Shown here in pieces: positions 44,792 to 54,515 of a DNA stretch of 64,000 nt. Every line of letters starts with the position of its first letter. The stretch's first letter is position 1. Made by a program: the position numbers and the translations under genes. Below the pieces are notes generated by a model. It worked only from the letters and a program-made list of their open reading frames with translations, did no database searches and was not told where the DNA came from. Origin of the DNA: Rhizobium sp. Leaf262 (GTDB lineage: Bacteria; Pseudomonadota; Alphaproteobacteria; Rhizobiales; Rhizobiaceae); the NCBI RefSeq assembly GCF_001422245.1, contig NZ_LMMM01000003.1, forward strand, positions 124,001 to 188,000. Reading direction: 5' to 3'.

Positions 44792-47073
44792 GCTGCTGCG
44801 CGCCCGGAACGGAAATCGCTCTCGAACAGGCCGGGTTGAAGAGAGCGCTGCCTTCGTCAGAAGAGCTGATGCTGGCCAGCCGTGATCTGGGGCAGGGGCT
44901 GCGGCAGACGGACCTGTCCGTGCCCGGCGTTTATTGCGGTGCCTGCATCACCACCATCGAAAGCACACTGGCGGGGATGCCGCAAGTGGAACGCGCCCGC
45001 GTCAACCTCTCCTCCAAACGAGTCTCCATCGTCTGGAAGGAAGAGGTGGTGGGGGAGCGAACGGATCCTGCCGATCTGGCAAGGGCCGTGGCCTCGACAG
45101 GCTATGAGGCGCATCTTTTCGGCTCTGGGCAAGAGACATCGGATGACATGCGCAACAGGCTGATCCGCGCCGTTGGTCTCACCGGTTTTGCAGCCGTCAA
45201 CATCATGCTGCTGTCGATTTCGGTGTGGTCCGGGGCGGATGCGGCGACGCGCGATATGTTCCACTGGATTTCGGCGCTGATCGCGGCACCGGCGCTGATT
45301 TATGGCGGGCGCTTTTTCTATCAATCCGCCTACAACGCCCTGAAACATGGGCGCACCAATATGGATGTGCCCATCGCGCTGGCGATCACCCTGTCCTACA
45401 GCGTGTCCATCTGGGAGACGATGCATAGCGGCGCGCATGCATGGTTTGATGCCACGGTTTCGCTGCTGTTTTTCCTGCTGATTGGTCGTACGCTGGATCA
45501 CGTGATGCGCGACAGGGCGCGCTCGGCCATCGCAGGCTTGGCACGGCTTTCGCCGCGCGGCGCGACTGTTTTGCTTGAGGATGGCAACCGTGAATACCGT
45601 CCCGTCGGTGAAATCGTACCCGGTGATCGGGTGGCGATTTCGGCGGGCGAGCGTGTGCCGGTGGATGGCAGGATCGTCAGCGGCAATAGCGATCTGGATG
45701 TGTCCATTGCCAATGGCGAAAGCGCGCCGCGCGTGGTGCGCGTGGGCAACATTATTCAGGCAGGAACGCTCAATCTCACTGGCCCGCTGGTGATGGAAGC
45801 GACGGCGCTGGCGCGGGATTCGTTTCTCTCGGAAATCATCGGCCTTATGGAAGCTGCCGAAGGGGGCAGGGCGCGTTACCGCCGCCTGGCAGACCGTGCC
45901 GCGCAATATTATTCGCCGGTCGTGCACCTGCTAGCGCTGACCTCCTTCGTCGCCTGGGGCGTCTTAGGTGGTGACTGGAAGCAGGCAATGCTGATTGCGA
46001 TTGCAGTGCTGATCATCACCTGCCCCTGTGCGCTCGGCATCGCCGTGCCTGTCGTTCAGGTGATCGCTGCCGGGCGGCTGTTCAAAAACGGCATCATGGT
46101 GAAAGACGGTTCTGCCATGGAGCGGCTGGCGGAGGCCGATACGGTTCTGTTCGACAAGACCGGCACATTGACGGTGGGCCAGCCACGACTGGTGAATGGT
46201 GGAGCGATATCCGCAGAAACGATGCGGCTTGCCGCTGGCATCGCCGCGAACTCCCGCCACCCTCTTTCGCAAAGCCTTTGCCGGGAGATGAATGGTCCGC
46301 TGCCTATGTTTGAAGATGTCCGCGAAATTCCCGGTTCGGGCGTCGAGGTGAGAACATCTGATGGCATTTACCGGCTTGGTAACCGGCGCTTTGCCTGCGC
46401 TGATGAGGTTGCGCAAAGTGACGATGCGACATCGGAAGTCGTTCTGTCGCTCGATTGGAGCGAGGTCGCGCAGTTTCAGTTCGAAGACAGCATTCGCCCC
46501 GGTGCCGCCGCTGCCATTGCGCAGCTTCATCATACCGGTTTTTCGACGCAGATCGTTTCGGGCGATCGCCCAGCCGCTGTGGCGGCACTTGCCAAATGGG
46601 TGGGCATCGATGCCGGGCAGGGTGGGCTATCACCTGCCGAAAAGGCCAGTCGTTGCGCTGAATTGACGGGCGAAGGTCGTAAGGTTCTGATGGTGGGCGA
46701 TGGTATCAATGATGCGCCGGCACTGGCTGCCGCCCATGTGTCGATGGCACCGGCGACGGCTGCGGATATCGGTCGGCAGGCTGCGGATTTCGTTTTCATG
46801 CGGGATGATCTGCGTGCCGTCTGGTTTGCTATCGATACGTCCAGAAAGGCGGGGCGTCTGATCCGGCAGAACTTCGCGCTCGCCATCGGCTACAACATCA
46901 TCGCGGTGCCGATCGCGCTTGCCGGTTATGCCACGCCGATGATTGCCGCCATCGCCATGTCGACATCATCGATCATCGTGGTCGTCAATGCCTTGCGACT
47001 GAACGGCTCGGCTGAACGGATGATCGCGAGAGACAAGAGCGAGGGCAAAAGCCCCGAGGTGCGCTTCGCATGA
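44788..47073 (+). CDS. ccoI: ccoI/fixI, copper-exporting P1B-type ATPase for cbb3 assembly
   Basis: 761 residues. N-terminal heavy-metal domain with C50-x2-C53 (VYCGACITT) and an additional CC at residues 3-4; eight membrane helices; the ion-binding CPC at 412-414 (ITCPCALGIAVP); phosphorylation site D456 (DKTGT); the hinge GDGINDAPALAAA. FixI/CtpA-type pumps deliver copper to the periplasm for CcoN metallation rather than for detoxification. Confidence 0.95.
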   Translation: MSCCAPGTEIALEQAGLKRALPSSEELMLASRDLGQGLRQTDLSVPGVYCGACITTIESTLAGMPQVERARVNLSSKRVSIVWKEEVVGERTDPADLARAVASTGYEAHLFGSGQETSDDMRNRLIRAVGLTGFAAVNIMLLSISVWSGADAATRDMFHWISALIAAPALIYGGRFFYQSAYNALKHGRTNMDVPIALAITLSYSVSIWETMHSGAHAWFDATVSLLFFLLIGRTLDHVMRDRARSAIAGLARLSPRGATVLLEDGNREYRPVGEIVPGDRVAISAGERVPVDGRIVSGNSDLDVSIANGESAPRVVRVGNIIQAGTLNLTGPLVMEATALARDSFLSEIIGLMEAAEGGRARYRRLADRAAQYYSPVVHLLALTSFVAWGVLGGDWKQAMLIAIAVLIITCPCALGIAVPVVQVIAAGRLFKNGIMVKDGSAMERLAEADTVLFDKTGTLTVGQPRLVNGGAISAETMRLAAGIAANSRHPLSQSLCREMNGPLPMFEDVREIPGSGVEVRTSDGIYRLGNRRFACADEVAQSDDATSEVVLSLDWSEVAQFQFEDSIRPGAAAAIAQLHHTGFSTQIVSGDRPAAVAALAKWVGIDAGQGGLSPAEKASRCAELTGEGRKVLMVGDGINDAPALAAAHVSMAPATAADIGRQAADFVFMRDDLRAVWFAIDTSRKAGRLIRQNFALAIGYNIIAVPIALAGYATPMIAAIAMSTSSIIVVVNALRLNGSAERMIARDKSEGKSPEVRFA

Positions 47074-47222
47074 ATATGCTGATGTTCCTCATTCCGGTGG
47101 CGCTGTTTCTGGGCGGGCTTGGTCTTTTCGCCTTCATGTGGTCGCTGAAAAGTGGCCAGTATGACGATATGGACGGTTCAGCATGGCGGGCGCTGGATGA
47201 TGGCGACGACCGACCGGGCTGA
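47070..47222 (+). CDS. ccoS: ccoS/fixS, cbb3 maturation protein
   Basis: 50 residues: MNMLMFLIPVALFLGGLGLF, then AFMWSLKSGQYDDMDGSAWR and ALDDGDDRPG. One membrane helix followed by the hallmark FxWxxxxGQYDD motif of CcoS. It overlaps the end of ccoI (ATGA). Needed for cofactor insertion in CcoN. Confidence 0.94.
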   Translation: MNMLMFLIPVALFLGGLGLFAFMWSLKSGQYDDMDGSAWRALDDGDDRPG

Positions 47223-47359
47223 TAATCATGGCTTCCATGCGCATGTCGCAAAGCTGACTTGCGTCATCAAAATATAATCGTTTCAGTTCGCGCTAGCCTT
47301 GCCGTTTTCACATTAGAGTGCCACAACATCGCCGTTAAAAGCAATTTGGAGATACGTTC

Positions 47360-48790
47360 GTGGAACAGGCAGAAATCGGTTTGATCGGTCTTGGCGTAAT
47401 GGGGTCCAACCTCGCGCTCAACATCGCAGAAAAAGGCAACAAGATTGCTGTTTTCAACCGAACCCCGGAAGTCACGAAGAAATTCTACGCCGATGCTGGC
47501 GAGTTGCAGGGCCAGATCATTCCTTGCGAAACCATCGAGGAATTCATTGCAGCCATTCGCCCGCCGCGCCCTATCATCATCATGATCAAGGCTGGCGACC
47601 CGGTCGATCAGCAGATGGAGATCCTCAAGCCGCATCTCGAAAACGGCGACATCATGATTGACGCCGGCAATGCGAATTTCCGCGATACGATCCGCCGTTT
47701 CGATACGCTGAAGGATACCGACCTGACCTTTATCGGCATGGGTGTTTCCGGTGGTGAAGAAGGCGCGCGTCACGGCCCGTCCATCATGGTTGGTGGCACG
47801 GAAGAGAGCTGGAAGCGCGTCGAGAAGGTGCTGACCTCCATCTCCGCCAAATACGACAATGATCCATGCGTGGCGTGGCTGGGCAATGATGGCGCAGGCC
47901 ACTTCGTCAAGACCATCCACAACGGCATCGAATATGCCGACATGCAGATGATTGCCGAAATCTACGGCATTCTGCGCGATGGCCTGAAGCTGAGCGCCGC
48001 TGAAATCGCCGATGTCTTCGGTGAATGGAACAAGGGTCGCCTGAACTCCTACCTCATCGAAATCACCGAAAAGGTTCTGCGCGCCGCAGACCCGATCACC
48101 GGCAAGCCGATGGTCGATCTCATTCTGGACAAGGCTGGCCAGAAGGGCACCGGCAAGTGGTCCGTCATCGAAGCACAGAACATGGGCGTTGCAGCGACTG
48201 CTATCGAAGCTGCCGTTGCTGCCCGTATCCTGTCCTCGCAGAAGACCGAGCGTGAAGCTGCTGAGACCATTCTCGGTCTGCCAAAGGCTCTGCCAGCGCC
48301 TGCCGACAAGAAGGCCTTCATTGCCGATCTGGAAAATGCGCTTCTGGCCGCCAAGATCGGCGCCTATGCGCAGGGCTTTGCAGTGATGGCTGCCGCCTCC
48401 AAGGAATTCGGCTGGGATCTGCCGATGCCGACCATCGCTCGCATCTGGCGCGCTGGCTGCATCATCCGTTCGCAGTTCCTGGATGAAATCACATCGGCCT
48501 TCACCAAGGACCCGCACGTCGCCAACCTCATCGTCACGCCCGCCTTCGCGCAGATGGTGAAGGATACGGACGCGCCGCTTCGTCGCGTCGTTTCCCATGC
48601 CGTTCTCTCAGGCCTGCCGGTTCCAGCACTCGCTTCCGCACTTGGCTATTTCGATGCCTATCGTCGTGCGCGTGGCAGTGCCAACCTCATTCAGGCGCAG
48701 CGCGACTTCTTCGGCGCGCATGGTTTCGAGCGCACCGATGGTGTTGACAAGCCGCATGGCCCATGGGGCAGCGGTCTGGATATTTTCTAA
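47360..48790 (+). CDS. gnd: gnd, 6-phosphogluconate dehydrogenase (decarboxylating)
   Basis: 476 residues, the length of the long homodimeric form, starting at GTG 47360 after TTGGAG. NADP-binding GLGVMGSNLALNIA, substrate-binding GVSGGEEGARHGPSIM, and the catalytic KTIHNGIEYADMQ are intact. It converts 6-phosphogluconate to ribulose 5-phosphate with CO2 release in the oxidative pentose phosphate pathway. Single gene with a following bidirectional terminator. Confidence 0.96.
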   Translation: MEQAEIGLIGLGVMGSNLALNIAEKGNKIAVFNRTPEVTKKFYADAGELQGQIIPCETIEEFIAAIRPPRPIIIMIKAGDPVDQQMEILKPHLENGDIMIDAGNANFRDTIRRFDTLKDTDLTFIGMGVSGGEEGARHGPSIMVGGTEESWKRVEKVLTSISAKYDNDPCVAWLGNDGAGHFVKTIHNGIEYADMQMIAEIYGILRDGLKLSAAEIADVFGEWNKGRLNSYLIEITEKVLRAADPITGKPMVDLILDKAGQKGTGKWSVIEAQNMGVAATAIEAAVAARILSSQKTEREAAETILGLPKALPAPADKKAFIADLENALLAAKIGAYAQGFAVMAAASKEFGWDLPMPTIARIWRAGCIIRSQFLDEITSAFTKDPHVANLIVTPAFAQMVKDTDAPLRRVVSHAVLSGLPVPALASALGYFDAYRRARGSANLIQAQRDFFGAHGFERTDGVDKPHGPWGSGLDIF

Positions 48791-48801
48791 GAACCACACT
48801 G

Positions 48802-48829
48802 AAAGGCCCGCTTCGAGCGGGCCTTTTCT
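48802..48829. terminator. bidirectional terminator between gnd and lacI-type gene
   Basis: Stem AAAGGCCCGCT / AGCGGGCCTTT with a TCG loop and T-run. It lies between convergent genes. Confidence 0.85.
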
Positions 48830-49890
48830 TATGCGCCGAATTTCGGGGCGCGGCTGGACCAGACCGGCTGACTGAGGGTTTGCAACCCTTCCACCGGCTT
48901 TCCATCGATGCGCGCCAGCAGGGCCTTTGCCAACTCGCGGCCCGCCAGCTTGATATCCTCATTCATCGTGTGAATTTCCGGACGCAGCCAGTTCAGGAAG
49001 TCTGCCGACTGCTTGGACACGACATCGATATCCGTGCCAACCTTCTTGCCGGTCTCCTCGACACCGGCGACGAAAGCGATGGTAGAGCTGCCGCTGATCG
49101 ACACCAGCCCGTCGGGACAATCCGTGCCGCTCATCAGCGTCCGGCTGACTTCCTTGATCTGGTCCAGAGGCGTGTCGTTGCTGATGATGCCATGCAGCGG
49201 AAATTCGTTGAGGCCGAAATCGCGCAGGCCACGTTCGAAGCCACGACGGGCAAAGTCGTGATAGGAAAACTGCTTGGGCGGAAGGAGGACTGCAATACGC
49301 TTTCGCCCGCATTGCGACAGGCGTCTCACCGCTTCATAGACGTAAGCCTCGTTGTCGAAATCATGATACGGATGCTCGATGCCCATATCGGTGCGCCCGT
49401 GGGCGGCGAAGGGCATGTTGCGTTCCGCCATGAAGCGAACACGCGGGTCGTCAGGCTGCAATTTGGAAATGATCACTCCGTCGGCAGAACCCGTATCCAA
49501 AATATATCGGATCGGGATCATCGGATCTCTGGCATGCGTGTGTGGCGTCACAACAAGATGGTATTGGGTGTTGGCCAGTATCTCGGTGATGCCGAAGACC
49601 ATCTGGGTAGTGAAACCCATGAGCTCCTCGTCGACACTAAGGACCAGCGCGATCACGTTGGTCTTGCCAGTACGGAGACGTACACCTGCGCGATTGGGCT
49701 GATAGCCGATCTGCTGCGCCACCTGCCGCACACGCTCTTTCGTTTCCGCGCCAATGTCGGGAGCATCCTTGAGCGCTCTCGAAACCGTCGTAATGCCAAG
49801 GCCGGTCATATAAGCGATTGTTTTGAGCGTCGGTCGCTCGTAACCAGCCAAGGGTTGGCCGTCCGTCGCAGATTTTATGCTGTCATTCAT
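48829..49890 (-). CDS. LacI family transcriptional regulator
   Basis: 353 residues from the ATG at 49890; ATGs at 49905 and 49920 are alternatives. Helix-turn-helix [24 protein letters not shown] with the hinge region [26 protein letters not shown], then a periplasmic-binding-protein-like sugar-binding domain. It is divergent from a beta-mannosidase gene with a LacI-type operator in between, so it probably represses that gene and responds to a mannoside or related sugar. Confidence 0.92.
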   Translation of the reverse strand: MNDSIKSATDGQPLAGYERPTLKTIAYMTGLGITTVSRALKDAPDIGAETKERVRQVAQQIGYQPNRAGVRLRTGKTNVIALVLSVDEELMGFTTQMVFGITEILANTQYHLVVTPHTHARDPMIPIRYILDTGSADGVIISKLQPDDPRVRFMAERNMPFAAHGRTDMGIEHPYHDFDNEAYVYEAVRRLSQCGRKRIAVLLPPKQFSYHDFARRGFERGLRDFGLNEFPLHGIISNDTPLDQIKEVSRTLMSGTDCPDGLVSISGSSTIAFVAGVEETGKKVGTDIDVVSKQSADFLNWLRPEIHTMNEDIKLAGRELAKALLARIDGKPVEGLQTLSQPVWSSRAPKFGA

Positions 49891-50326
49891 GTCGACACTC
49901 ACCATACATCGATGGCGCATGGTAGATCGCTTTTTCGTGATTGCAAAGCGTTGAGACCATCAGGCCGATTATGTGAACGGTAAAACTGCAACGATACAGC
50001 GGTCGCGCGTCTGTCTATCAGGCGAGAATTCGTTGCCCGCTCGTTTCTTTCCGACTTAAAACCATCCGACGCATAGCCATAAATGAACGCAAAAAACATT
50101 AACAAATCTCAATAAGATATGGTTTTAAAATAATTTTATGAAAACACATTATATTTTCTTTCATTGATAAGCTTTCGAATTGATCACCCTCGTGACGCCC
50201 GGAAGTAATTACGGTAACGTTGCCGGACGGAGGATAGGTCGCATGGATCGCAATTGAAAGCGGTCGGTGAGACACAGCCGCTGGCTGTCGCGGTCGATTC
50301 TCCCACGCTGCAACGAGTGACAGGGC
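49891..50326. promoter_or_regulatory. divergent control region with LacI-type operator
   Basis: 436 bases without a gene. The dyad GGTAACGTTGCC at 50213-50224 has the central CG and A-A-C-G-T-T core of LacI/PurR-family operators, about 100 bases before the mannosidase start. The remaining part is AT-rich (about 50090-50160) and likely holds the promoters. Confidence 0.6.
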
Positions 50327-52789
50327 ATGAGCATGACATCTTCCTACGCAAGCGACGTCGTCATCGATCTCTCAGGCGATTGGACGCTTTCGTCCGAAAA
50401 GGATGAACACACCACCACAATGAAGATACCGGGGGATGTGCACACTGCGTTGCATAGGGCGCAGATCATTCCCGACCCGTATTTCGGACGCAACGAGACG
50501 GACGTACAATGGGTGGCGAGACAAGACTGGATCATTGAGCGGCGCTTCCATGTCGATCATGCGGATGGAGATTGGTATCTCGATATTGATTATCTGGATA
50601 CGGTGGCGGTCGTCTTCGTCAACGATGCTCCGGTCTTGTCTGCCGATAACTGCTTCCGCCGCTACCGGCCGGATGTTTCGAGTGCCCTTGTGCCCGGCGA
50701 AAACGTCATCCGCATCCATTTTCATTCCAGCATCAGGGCCGGTGCAGAGAGGCAGGCGGCGCAGCCTTTTTACGTTCCTTACAGCACTGACAACTCACCC
50801 ATCCCCCACGGCAATATGCTGCGCAAGCCGCAGTGCCACTTCGGGTGGGACTGGAACATTGCGCTCGCGCCGCTCGGTCTCTACGGCACGATTGCCCTGC
50901 GTCGTCTGGATACAGCGCGCATCGAACATGTGCTGACGACCCAGCATCATGGCGAAGATGGCGTTGAGCTGCACGTAGAGGTGACGCTTCACGCGAAGTC
51001 ACCGGCCAGCGTGCCAATCCATCTCTCATTGGGAGACGAAAGGCTGAGGCTGGACTGCGGCGTCACTTCGGGTGAAACCGTTTTGCGCCACGTCTTCTTC
51101 ATCGAAAACCCGAAGCTTTGGTGGCCTGCAGGAAGCGGGGAACAGGCGCTCTATACCCTGACTGTCGAAGTGCCGGACGAGATCGTGACCCGCCAGATCG
51201 GACTGCGTAGGGTCGAGTTGTTGACCGACAGGGACGCGGCGGGCAGCCGGTTTGCATTTCGTATCAACGGGCGGGAAATTTTCTGCAGAGGCGCCAACTG
51301 GATACCTGCGGATGCTCTGCACTCGCTGAGTGACCGAGAAAGGACCGAAGATCTGTTGGTATCGGCTGTCGACGCCAACATGAATATGATCCGCGTGTGG
51401 GGCGGCGGTTTTTATGAGCCGGACTGGTTCTATGACCTTTGTGACCGAATGGGCTTGATGGTGTGGCAGGATTTCATGTTCGCCTGCAACCTTTATCCCT
51501 GCACCGATGATTTTCTCGATAATGTAGAACATGAAGTCACGTATCAGGTAAAACGCCTGGCTTCGCATCCATCCATCGTTCTGTGGTGCGGCGACAACGA
51601 ACTTGTGGGAGCACTGAACTGGTTCCCTGAGTCTCGTGACAATCGCGACCGCTATCTGGTTGCCTACGATCGTCTGAACCGAACCATCGAGACCGGATTG
51701 AAGAAAGCCGCACCTTCCGCGCTGTGGTGGCCTTCCAGTCCGGCTTCAGGCTACCTGGATTATGGTGATGCATGGCATGCTGACGGTTCGGGCGACATGC
51801 ATTACTGGTCGGTCTGGCACGAAAACAAGTCGTTTGACAAATACCGGGCCGTGAAACCACGCTTCTGCTCGGAGTTCGGTTTCCAGTCCTACACGTCGAT
51901 GCCCGTTATAAAGACCTATGCAGACGAGAAGGAAATGAATGTCTCATCGCCGGTCATTGAGCTGCACCAAAAGAACGCCGGCGGCAATGAACGCATCGCA
52001 GGCACGATGTTCCGCTACTTCCGCTTTCCAAAGGACTTCTCTAATTTCGTCTATATCAGTCAGGTCCAACAGGCGCTCGCCATCAAGACGGCAGTGGACT
52101 ATTGGAGATCGCTGAAGCCCCATTGCATGGGCACGCTATATTGGCAGTTGAACGACACTTGGCCGGTAGCGTCGTGGTCGAGCCTTGATTATGGCGGCAG
52201 CTGGAAAGCCTTGCACTACGCGGCCAAACGTTTTTTCCAGCCGGTAACAGTCTCGGCGATTCCCGCTGAAGACGGTAGAACCGTTCGATTTTCCACCGTC
52301 AACGACACGGCGGAAGAGGTGGAAATCGATATGAATATTTTTGCGCTCGCGACCGACGGAACGCGAACGCCGCTCAAATCCGCCAACGCCACCTGCGGGC
52401 CGGATGCGGCTTTGATCGTGACGGAGATCGACCTCAACCAGCTTGCAGAAGGCGTCTTGCTGTCGTGGGATTTCATCGCTTCCAACGGCATGACAGGTGA
52501 GGGCCACCATGTGGTCAACGCGTACAAGGCCCTCGAGCTTCAGCCATCCGGGCTCGAGCACGCGGTGCACGCACTGGGGGATGGCCAGTTCGAGGTTGAG
52601 ATCAAGGCCAGCGGTCTTGCCCTGTTCGTGATGGTCGAAGCGGATGTTGCGGGCCGTTATTCCGACAATCTGTTCGATCTGGCTGCTGGCGACGCACGAA
52701 AAATCTTATTTTCACCGAAAGATCGCTCGGCCGCATCGCGACCGAATTTTAAAATCTTCGATCTGTTTTCGTCTCAATCGGAAGGTTGA
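50327..52789 (+). CDS. beta-mannosidase (glycoside hydrolase family 2)
   Basis: 820 residues, no signal peptide, so cytoplasmic. Galactose-binding-like N domain (about 20-190), Ig-like domain, TIM barrel with acid/base E425 (WCGDNELVGALNW) and nucleophile E516 (RFCSEFGFQSY), then C-terminal Ig-like domains (WQLNDTWPVASWSSLDYGGSWKA split as WQLNDTWP and GSWKALHY). These motifs and the DxxWxW-type PQCHFGWDWN are diagnostic of GH2 beta-mannosidases. It releases mannose from the non-reducing ends of beta-mannosides. No transporter is adjacent. Confidence 0.93.
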   Translation: MSMTSSYASDVVIDLSGDWTLSSEKDEHTTTMKIPGDVHTALHRAQIIPDPYFGRNETDVQWVARQDWIIERRFHVDHADGDWYLDIDYLDTVAVVFVNDAPVLSADNCFRRYRPDVSSALVPGENVIRIHFHSSIRAGAERQAAQPFYVPYSTDNSPIPHGNMLRKPQCHFGWDWNIALAPLGLYGTIALRRLDTARIEHVLTTQHHGEDGVELHVEVTLHAKSPASVPIHLSLGDERLRLDCGVTSGETVLRHVFFIENPKLWWPAGSGEQALYTLTVEVPDEIVTRQIGLRRVELLTDRDAAGSRFAFRINGREIFCRGANWIPADALHSLSDRERTEDLLVSAVDANMNMIRVWGGGFYEPDWFYDLCDRMGLMVWQDFMFACNLYPCTDDFLDNVEHEVTYQVKRLASHPSIVLWCGDNELVGALNWFPESRDNRDRYLVAYDRLNRTIETGLKKAAPSALWWPSSPASGYLDYGDAWHADGSGDMHYWSVWHENKSFDKYRAVKPRFCSEFGFQSYTSMPVIKTYADEKEMNVSSPVIELHQKNAGGNERIAGTMFRYFRFPKDFSNFVYISQVQQALAIKTAVDYWRSLKPHCMGTLYWQLNDTWPVASWSSLDYGGSWKALHYAAKRFFQPVTVSAIPAEDGRTVRFSTVNDTAEEVEIDMNIFALATDGTRTPLKSANATCGPDAALIVTEIDLNQLAEGVLLSWDFIASNGMTGEGHHVVNAYKALELQPSGLEHAVHALGDGQFEVEIKASGLALFVMVEADVAGRYSDNLFDLAAGDARKILFSPKDRSAASRPNFKIFDLFSSQSEG

Positions 52790-52881
52790 AACGCAGAAGA
52801 CATCTCTTTAGGTTTACACACATCTGAACGACCACCTGCGGGTCATCCAAAGGTCGAAGTCTATTTTAGGGAGGAATATCC

Positions 52882-53916
52882 ATGGCTTGGCAACCCGCCG
52901 AGAACCGTTACGCGTCCATGAAATACAATCATTGCGGAAAAACCGGGCTGAAACTCCCGGCAATTTCGTTGGGTCTCTGGCACAATTTCGGCCACGATTT
53001 TGCGCACAAGACCAAACAGGAAATCTGCCGCAAGGCGTTCGACCTCGGCATCACCCATTTCGATCTGGCCAATAACTACGGCCCACCGCCCGGCAGTGCT
53101 GAGACTGCTTTCGGCGATATTCTGAAAACAGATTTTGCCGGCTGCCGCGATGAGCTGATCATCTCATCCAAGGCCGGTTACAATATGTGGCCGGGTCCCT
53201 ATGGTGAGTGGGGGAGCCGCAAATACCTGATCTCGTCCTGCGACCAGAGCCTGAAGCGCATGGGGCTGGATTATGTCGATATATTTTACTCACATCGCTT
53301 CGATCCCAACACGCCGCTGGAAGAGACATGCGGCGCGCTGGATCACATCGTGCGGTCGGGCAGGGCGCTTTACGTCGGCATCTCGTCTTACAATTCGCAG
53401 CGCACCCGTGAGGCCGCCGCAATCCTGAAAGATCTGGGAACGCCTTGCATCATCCACCAGCCCAGCTATTCGATGATCAATCGCTGGATCGAAGAGGATG
53501 GTCTGGTCGATACGTTGGAGGAACTCGGCATTGGCTCCATCGTGTTCTCACCACTGGCGCAGGGCATGCTGACCACGAAGTATCTTGGTGGTGTGCCGGA
53601 GGCGAGCCGTGCCAGCCAGGGTAAGTCACTGAACCCTGCCTTCCTCAACGAGCGCAACATCGAAAACATTCGCGGCTTGAACGCGATTGCCGAACGTCGC
53701 GGCCAGACACTGGCACAGATGGCAATCGCCTGGGTGCTGCGTGGTGGCCGCATCACCACCGCGCTCATCGGCGCCAGCCGACCGGAGCAGGTGGAAGACT
53801 GCGTCAAGGCACTCGACAAGCCCGACTTCACGACGGAAGAACTGGCAGAGATCGACCGTTTTGCGAAAGACGCAGATATCAACCTGTGGGCCAAATCCGC
53901 AGAACTTGCGAAGTGA
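52882..53916 (+). CDS. aldo/keto reductase, YghZ-like (L-glyceraldehyde 3-phosphate reductase)
   Basis: 344 residues with a strong GGGAGG site. Catalytic tetrad residues are seen in FDLANNYGPPPGSAE (Asp, Tyr), SSKAGYNMWPGPYG (Lys) and FYSHRFDP (His), and the NADPH-binding C-terminal GASRPEQVEDC. The GYNMWPGPYG..SRKY segment is particular to the AKR14/YghZ group, which reduces L-glyceraldehyde 3-phosphate and methylglyoxal. It follows the mannosidase by 92 bases on the same strand and may share its transcript. Confidence 0.9.
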   Translation: MAWQPAENRYASMKYNHCGKTGLKLPAISLGLWHNFGHDFAHKTKQEICRKAFDLGITHFDLANNYGPPPGSAETAFGDILKTDFAGCRDELIISSKAGYNMWPGPYGEWGSRKYLISSCDQSLKRMGLDYVDIFYSHRFDPNTPLEETCGALDHIVRSGRALYVGISSYNSQRTREAAAILKDLGTPCIIHQPSYSMINRWIEEDGLVDTLEELGIGSIVFSPLAQGMLTTKYLGGVPEASRASQGKSLNPAFLNERNIENIRGLNAIAERRGQTLAQMAIAWVLRGGRITTALIGASRPEQVEDCVKALDKPDFTTEELAEIDRFAKDADINLWAKSAELAK

Positions 53917-53924
53917 AGCAGTGG

Positions 53925-53950
53925 GCCGCTCCGGTAACGACCGGAGCGGC
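53925..53950 (+). terminator. stem-loop after aldo/keto reductase
   Basis: Perfect ten-base stem GCCGCTCCGG / CCGGAGCGGC with a six-base loop. The T-run is missing on this strand, so termination is uncertain. Confidence 0.5.
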
Positions 53951-54093
53951 TAACCCGAAAAAACCTCGATATAAACTTTAAGTGAACAGCCTAACTGTTA
54001 ATAACCATTACGGATTTGTAATTTCGCAATTCAGTTTCCGTTCATTGTTGTGACGATATTGTCTAGTCATCACTTCACGAAAAGGAAACGTCG

Positions 54094-54423
54094 ATGAAAA
54101 AGTTCTTGTCTCTTCTTATGGCCGCAACCGTGCTTGCAGCACCCATGGCAGCACAGGCTCAGAGCCGTCACGATGACCGCCACGGCCACAGAACCATCGA
54201 ACGCAGCGTCACCACGAAAAAGGTCATCATCAAGAAGCACCGTTGGGACCGCGGTCAGCGCTTGTCCGCCAAGGAACGTCGTCATTTCGTTGATCGCCGT
54301 GACTATCGTCGCCACAATCTGAGAGAGCCACGTCGCGGCGAGCGTTGGGTACGTGTCGATAACCAGTATCTGCTGATCAATGCTGTCAGCGGTCTGATCA
54401 TCGGCCTTTCTGCGGCCCGGTAA
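54094..54423 (+). CDS. RcnB-like exported basic protein
   Basis: 109 residues with a clear signal peptide (MKKFLSLLMAATVLAAPMAAQAQ). The mature part is very rich in Arg, Lys and His (SRHDDRHGHR; KKHRWDRGQR) and ends in the RcnB-family pattern GERWVRVDNQYLLINAVSGLI split across two motifs. RcnB in E. coli is a periplasmic protein that modulates nickel/cobalt efflux; most rhizobial members are uncharacterised. Confidence 0.82.
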   Translation: MKKFLSLLMAATVLAAPMAAQAQSRHDDRHGHRTIERSVTTKKVIIKKHRWDRGQRLSAKERRHFVDRRDYRRHNLREPRRGERWVRVDNQYLLINAVSGLIIGLSAAR

Positions 54424-54441
54424 TTCAGATCTAAAACGAAC

Positions 54442-54477
54442 TGCGGCCATGGACAGGTTCCATGGCCGCATTTTTTT
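54442..54477 (+). terminator. rho-independent terminator
   Basis: Perfect 11-base stem TGCGGCCATGG / CCATGGCCGCA with a seven-base loop and a run of seven T. Confidence 0.9.
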
Positions 54478-54515
54478 GTCGGTGGTGGCTTGGCTTCAAT
54501 ATTTGCGGCCAGCAA

